Shown here one piece after another: positions 62,901-64,000 of a DNA stretch of 64,000 nucleotides (the first letter of the stretch is position 1; each line of letters opens with the position of its first letter). The stretch covers positions 66,498,564 through 66,562,563 of the forward strand of contig CM061242.1 in assembly GCA_030848705.1 (NCBI GenBank). Reading direction: 5' to 3'. This stretch comes from Heracleum sosnowskyi (lineage: Eukaryota > Streptophyta > Magnoliopsida > Apiales > Apiaceae). Under the pieces are notes generated by a model. That model was not told where the DNA came from. It did no database searches and worked only from the letters and a program-made list of their open reading frames with translations. The position numbers and the translations under genes are program-made.

Positions 62901-64000
62901 GTATCTGCTCAAATTCAGGTCCAGACAGCTCCAAATGAAGTTTTTTGCAATTCTATAAACCTATAGGGTCAAACTACTAGAAAATACCCACAAAACGACC
63001 TGCTTCAATTTATCCCCGTTTTCCTTGTATAGCTCCCTTAGGAGGTAATCGTAATCGGGAGTCCCCTGGTATCTGCTCCAATTCAGGCTCAGACTGCTCC
63101 AAATGAAGTTTTTTGCAATTCTATAAACCCAAAGGGTCAAACTACGAGAAAATATCCACAAAATGACCCGCTTCAATTTATCCCCGTTTTCCTTGTATAG
63201 CCCCCTTAAGAGGTATACGTAATCGGGCGTCCCCTGGTATCTGCTCCAATTCAGGCCCGGACTGCTCCAAATGAAGTTTTTTGCAATTCTATAAATCTAT
63301 AGGGTCAAACTACGAGAAAATATCCACAAAACGACCCGCTTCAATTTAACCCCGCTTTCCTTGTATAGATCCCTTAAGAGGTATACGTAATCGGGCGTCC
63401 CCTGGTATCGGCTCCAATTCAGGTCCGGACAGCTCCAAATGAAGTTTACTGCAATTCTATAAACCCATAGGGTCAAACTACGAGAAAATATCCACAAACG
63501 ACCCGCTTCAATTTAACCCCATTTTCCTTGTATAGATCCCTTAAAAGGTATACGTAATCGGGCGTCCCCTGGTATCGGCTCCAATTCAGGTCCGGACAGC
63601 TCCAAATGAAGTTTACTGCAATTCTATAAACCCATAGGGTCAAACTACGAGAAAATATCCACAAAACGACCCGCTTCAATTTATCCCCGTTTTCCATGTA
63701 TAGCTCCCTTAAGAGGTATACGTAATCGGGCGTCCCCTGGTATCGGCTCCAATTCAGGCCCGTACTGCTCCAAATGAAGTGTTTTGCAATTCTATAAACC
63801 TATAGGGTCAAACTACTAGAAAATACCCACAAAACGACTCGCTTCAATTTATCCCCATTTTCTTTGTATAGCTCCCTTCAGAGGTATACGTAATCGGGCG
63901 TCCCCTGGTATCTGCTCCAATTTAGGTCCGGACTGCTCCAAATGAAGTTTTTTGCAATTCTATAAACCCATAGGGTCAAACTACGAGAAAATATCCATAA
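59908..64000. repeat. Unit Z2, second copy of Z1, cut by the window end
   Basis: All Z1 tags recur: GGTTCGGACAGC near 61,408, CCAAATAAAG near 61,590, and CCCAAAGGG near 63,129 matching 58,241. New in this copy are the 21-bp duplication, CCATATGAAG near 60,752, AATGAATTTTTTTGC near 60,922 and TTGAATAGATCC near 62,019. The copy is still in register at base 64,000. Confidence 0.88.
60201..60242. repeat. 21-bp tandem duplication inside one E monomer
   Basis: The 21-bp block beginning GCTCCAATTC and ending GTCCGGACA is present twice (60,201-60,221 and 60,222-60,242), making this monomer (60,076-60,263) 188 bp. Every monomer of this type contains GCTCCAA twice at a spacing of 21 bp, so the duplication is exactly one step of slippage between these direct repeats. 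It is the only such event I saw in the window. Confidence 0.95.

Larger units (their letters stand above)
1..64000. repeat. Satellite DNA array, 168-bp monomer, about 381 tandem copies filling the window
   Basis: Every part of the window is a copy of one unit that can be phased on its start AATTCTATAAA, recurring at 1, 169, 336, 504, 671, 838, 1005, 1173 and so on to the end. Spacing is 168 bp, or 167 bp in copies with a one-base deletion, with rare 169-bp copies and one 188-bp copy. All copies have the same orientation; no inverted monomer, foreign insertion or unique spacer was seen. The first monomer has 49 A, 49 T, 44 C and 26 G, giving 42% GC with a marked C-over-G skew on this strand. 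Both window ends fall inside the array, so its true length is larger. A centromeric or heterochromatic role is inferred from unit size, homogeneity and HOR structure; the sequence alone does not prove it. The family is not recognised. Confidence 0.98.

Noticed and set aside
691..63697. Dozens of minus-strand open frames of 63-157 codons with near-identical repeat peptides
   Set aside because: 168 is 56 codons, so one stop-free minus frame repeats in every monomer. The chance that a given 56-codon frame lacks stops is about 7%, or roughly one in three over six frames. The frames end at TAG or TGA created by ordinary type differences (TCTATAGGG) or by the 167-bp frameshift. Many begin at TTG rather than ATG, and there is no ribosome-binding or gene context.
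1..64000. CRISPR array or other prokaryotic repeat system
   Set aside because: There are no repeat-spacer units. The whole 168 bp is repeated, variation is by scattered point changes, and no cas-like or other genes are present.
1..64000. Plasmid, phage or viral genome in concatemer form
   Set aside because: The 168-bp unit has no coding capacity, no origin or packaging signal was recognised, and the graded divergence of monomer types is that of a chromosomal satellite.
1..64000. Assembly artefact as the sole source of the tandem structure
   Set aside because: Copies differ by private substitutions, single-base indels and chimeric junctions in a hierarchical pattern that simple artificial duplication would not produce. 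Copy numbers of the most similar units (U1-U4, V2-V4) still need long-read confirmation.

Overview
The whole 64 kb window is one uninterrupted, head-to-tail satellite DNA array. About 381 copies of a 168-bp monomer (167 bp in one common subfamily) run in the same orientation from the first base to the last. I see no unique sequence, gene, RNA gene, transposon insertion or inversion. Megasatellite arrays of this kind are eukaryotic (centromeric, pericentromeric or other heterochromatic DNA). The unit length is close to one nucleosome plus linker, as in many centromeric satellites. I do not recognise the monomer as a named family. Many differences between monomer types are CpG to TpG/CpA transitions, which points to a genome with cytosine methylation (a plant would fit), but the species cannot be named from this window.

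Monomers fall into recurring types, here labelled A to H, separated by linked diagnostic sites. They are arranged in nested higher-order repeats (HORs). 1-5,698: a 13-mer (2,177 bp) whose core is a pentamer A-B-C-D-E of 839 bp. 5,699-9,387: irregular, with chimeric monomers. 9,388-15,433: a 19-monomer segment (3,191 bp) followed by a 16-monomer copy of it (2,687 bp); the difference is an internal trimer duplication. 15,434-28,352: four 19-mer units (3,188 bp, one truncated) embedded in a 6,543-bp segmental duplication. 28,353-39,096: a 14-mer HOR of about 2,351 bp (first copy 2,517 bp) that is a dimer of a 7-mer. 39,097-41,278: transition. 41,279-43,628: two free 7-mer copies (1,175 bp). 42,454-56,090: an 8,895-bp-offset duplication that contains younger 2,517- and 1,846-bp duplications. 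55,041-64,000: a 4,867/4,888-bp-offset duplication, with a 21-bp in-monomer duplication at 60,201-60,242.

The dominant HOR register therefore changes along the window from pentamer on the left to heptamer and 14-mer on the right, with 19-mers between that combine both. Duplication junctions that I could place lie inside monomers and keep the 168-bp phase. That is what unequal homologous exchange between misaligned monomers, or replication-based template switching, would leave. Shared private variants allow partial ordering of the events.

Minus-strand reading frames of 60-157 codons occur throughout because 168 is a multiple of 3 and one minus frame is nearly stop-free. They are shadows of the repeat, not genes. 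Nothing here looks like a protein-coding or RNA-encoding system; the interest lies in the array's architecture and its record of recent recombination. All comparisons were made by eye, so period lengths are reliable where monomer starts were counted, but percent identities are not given.
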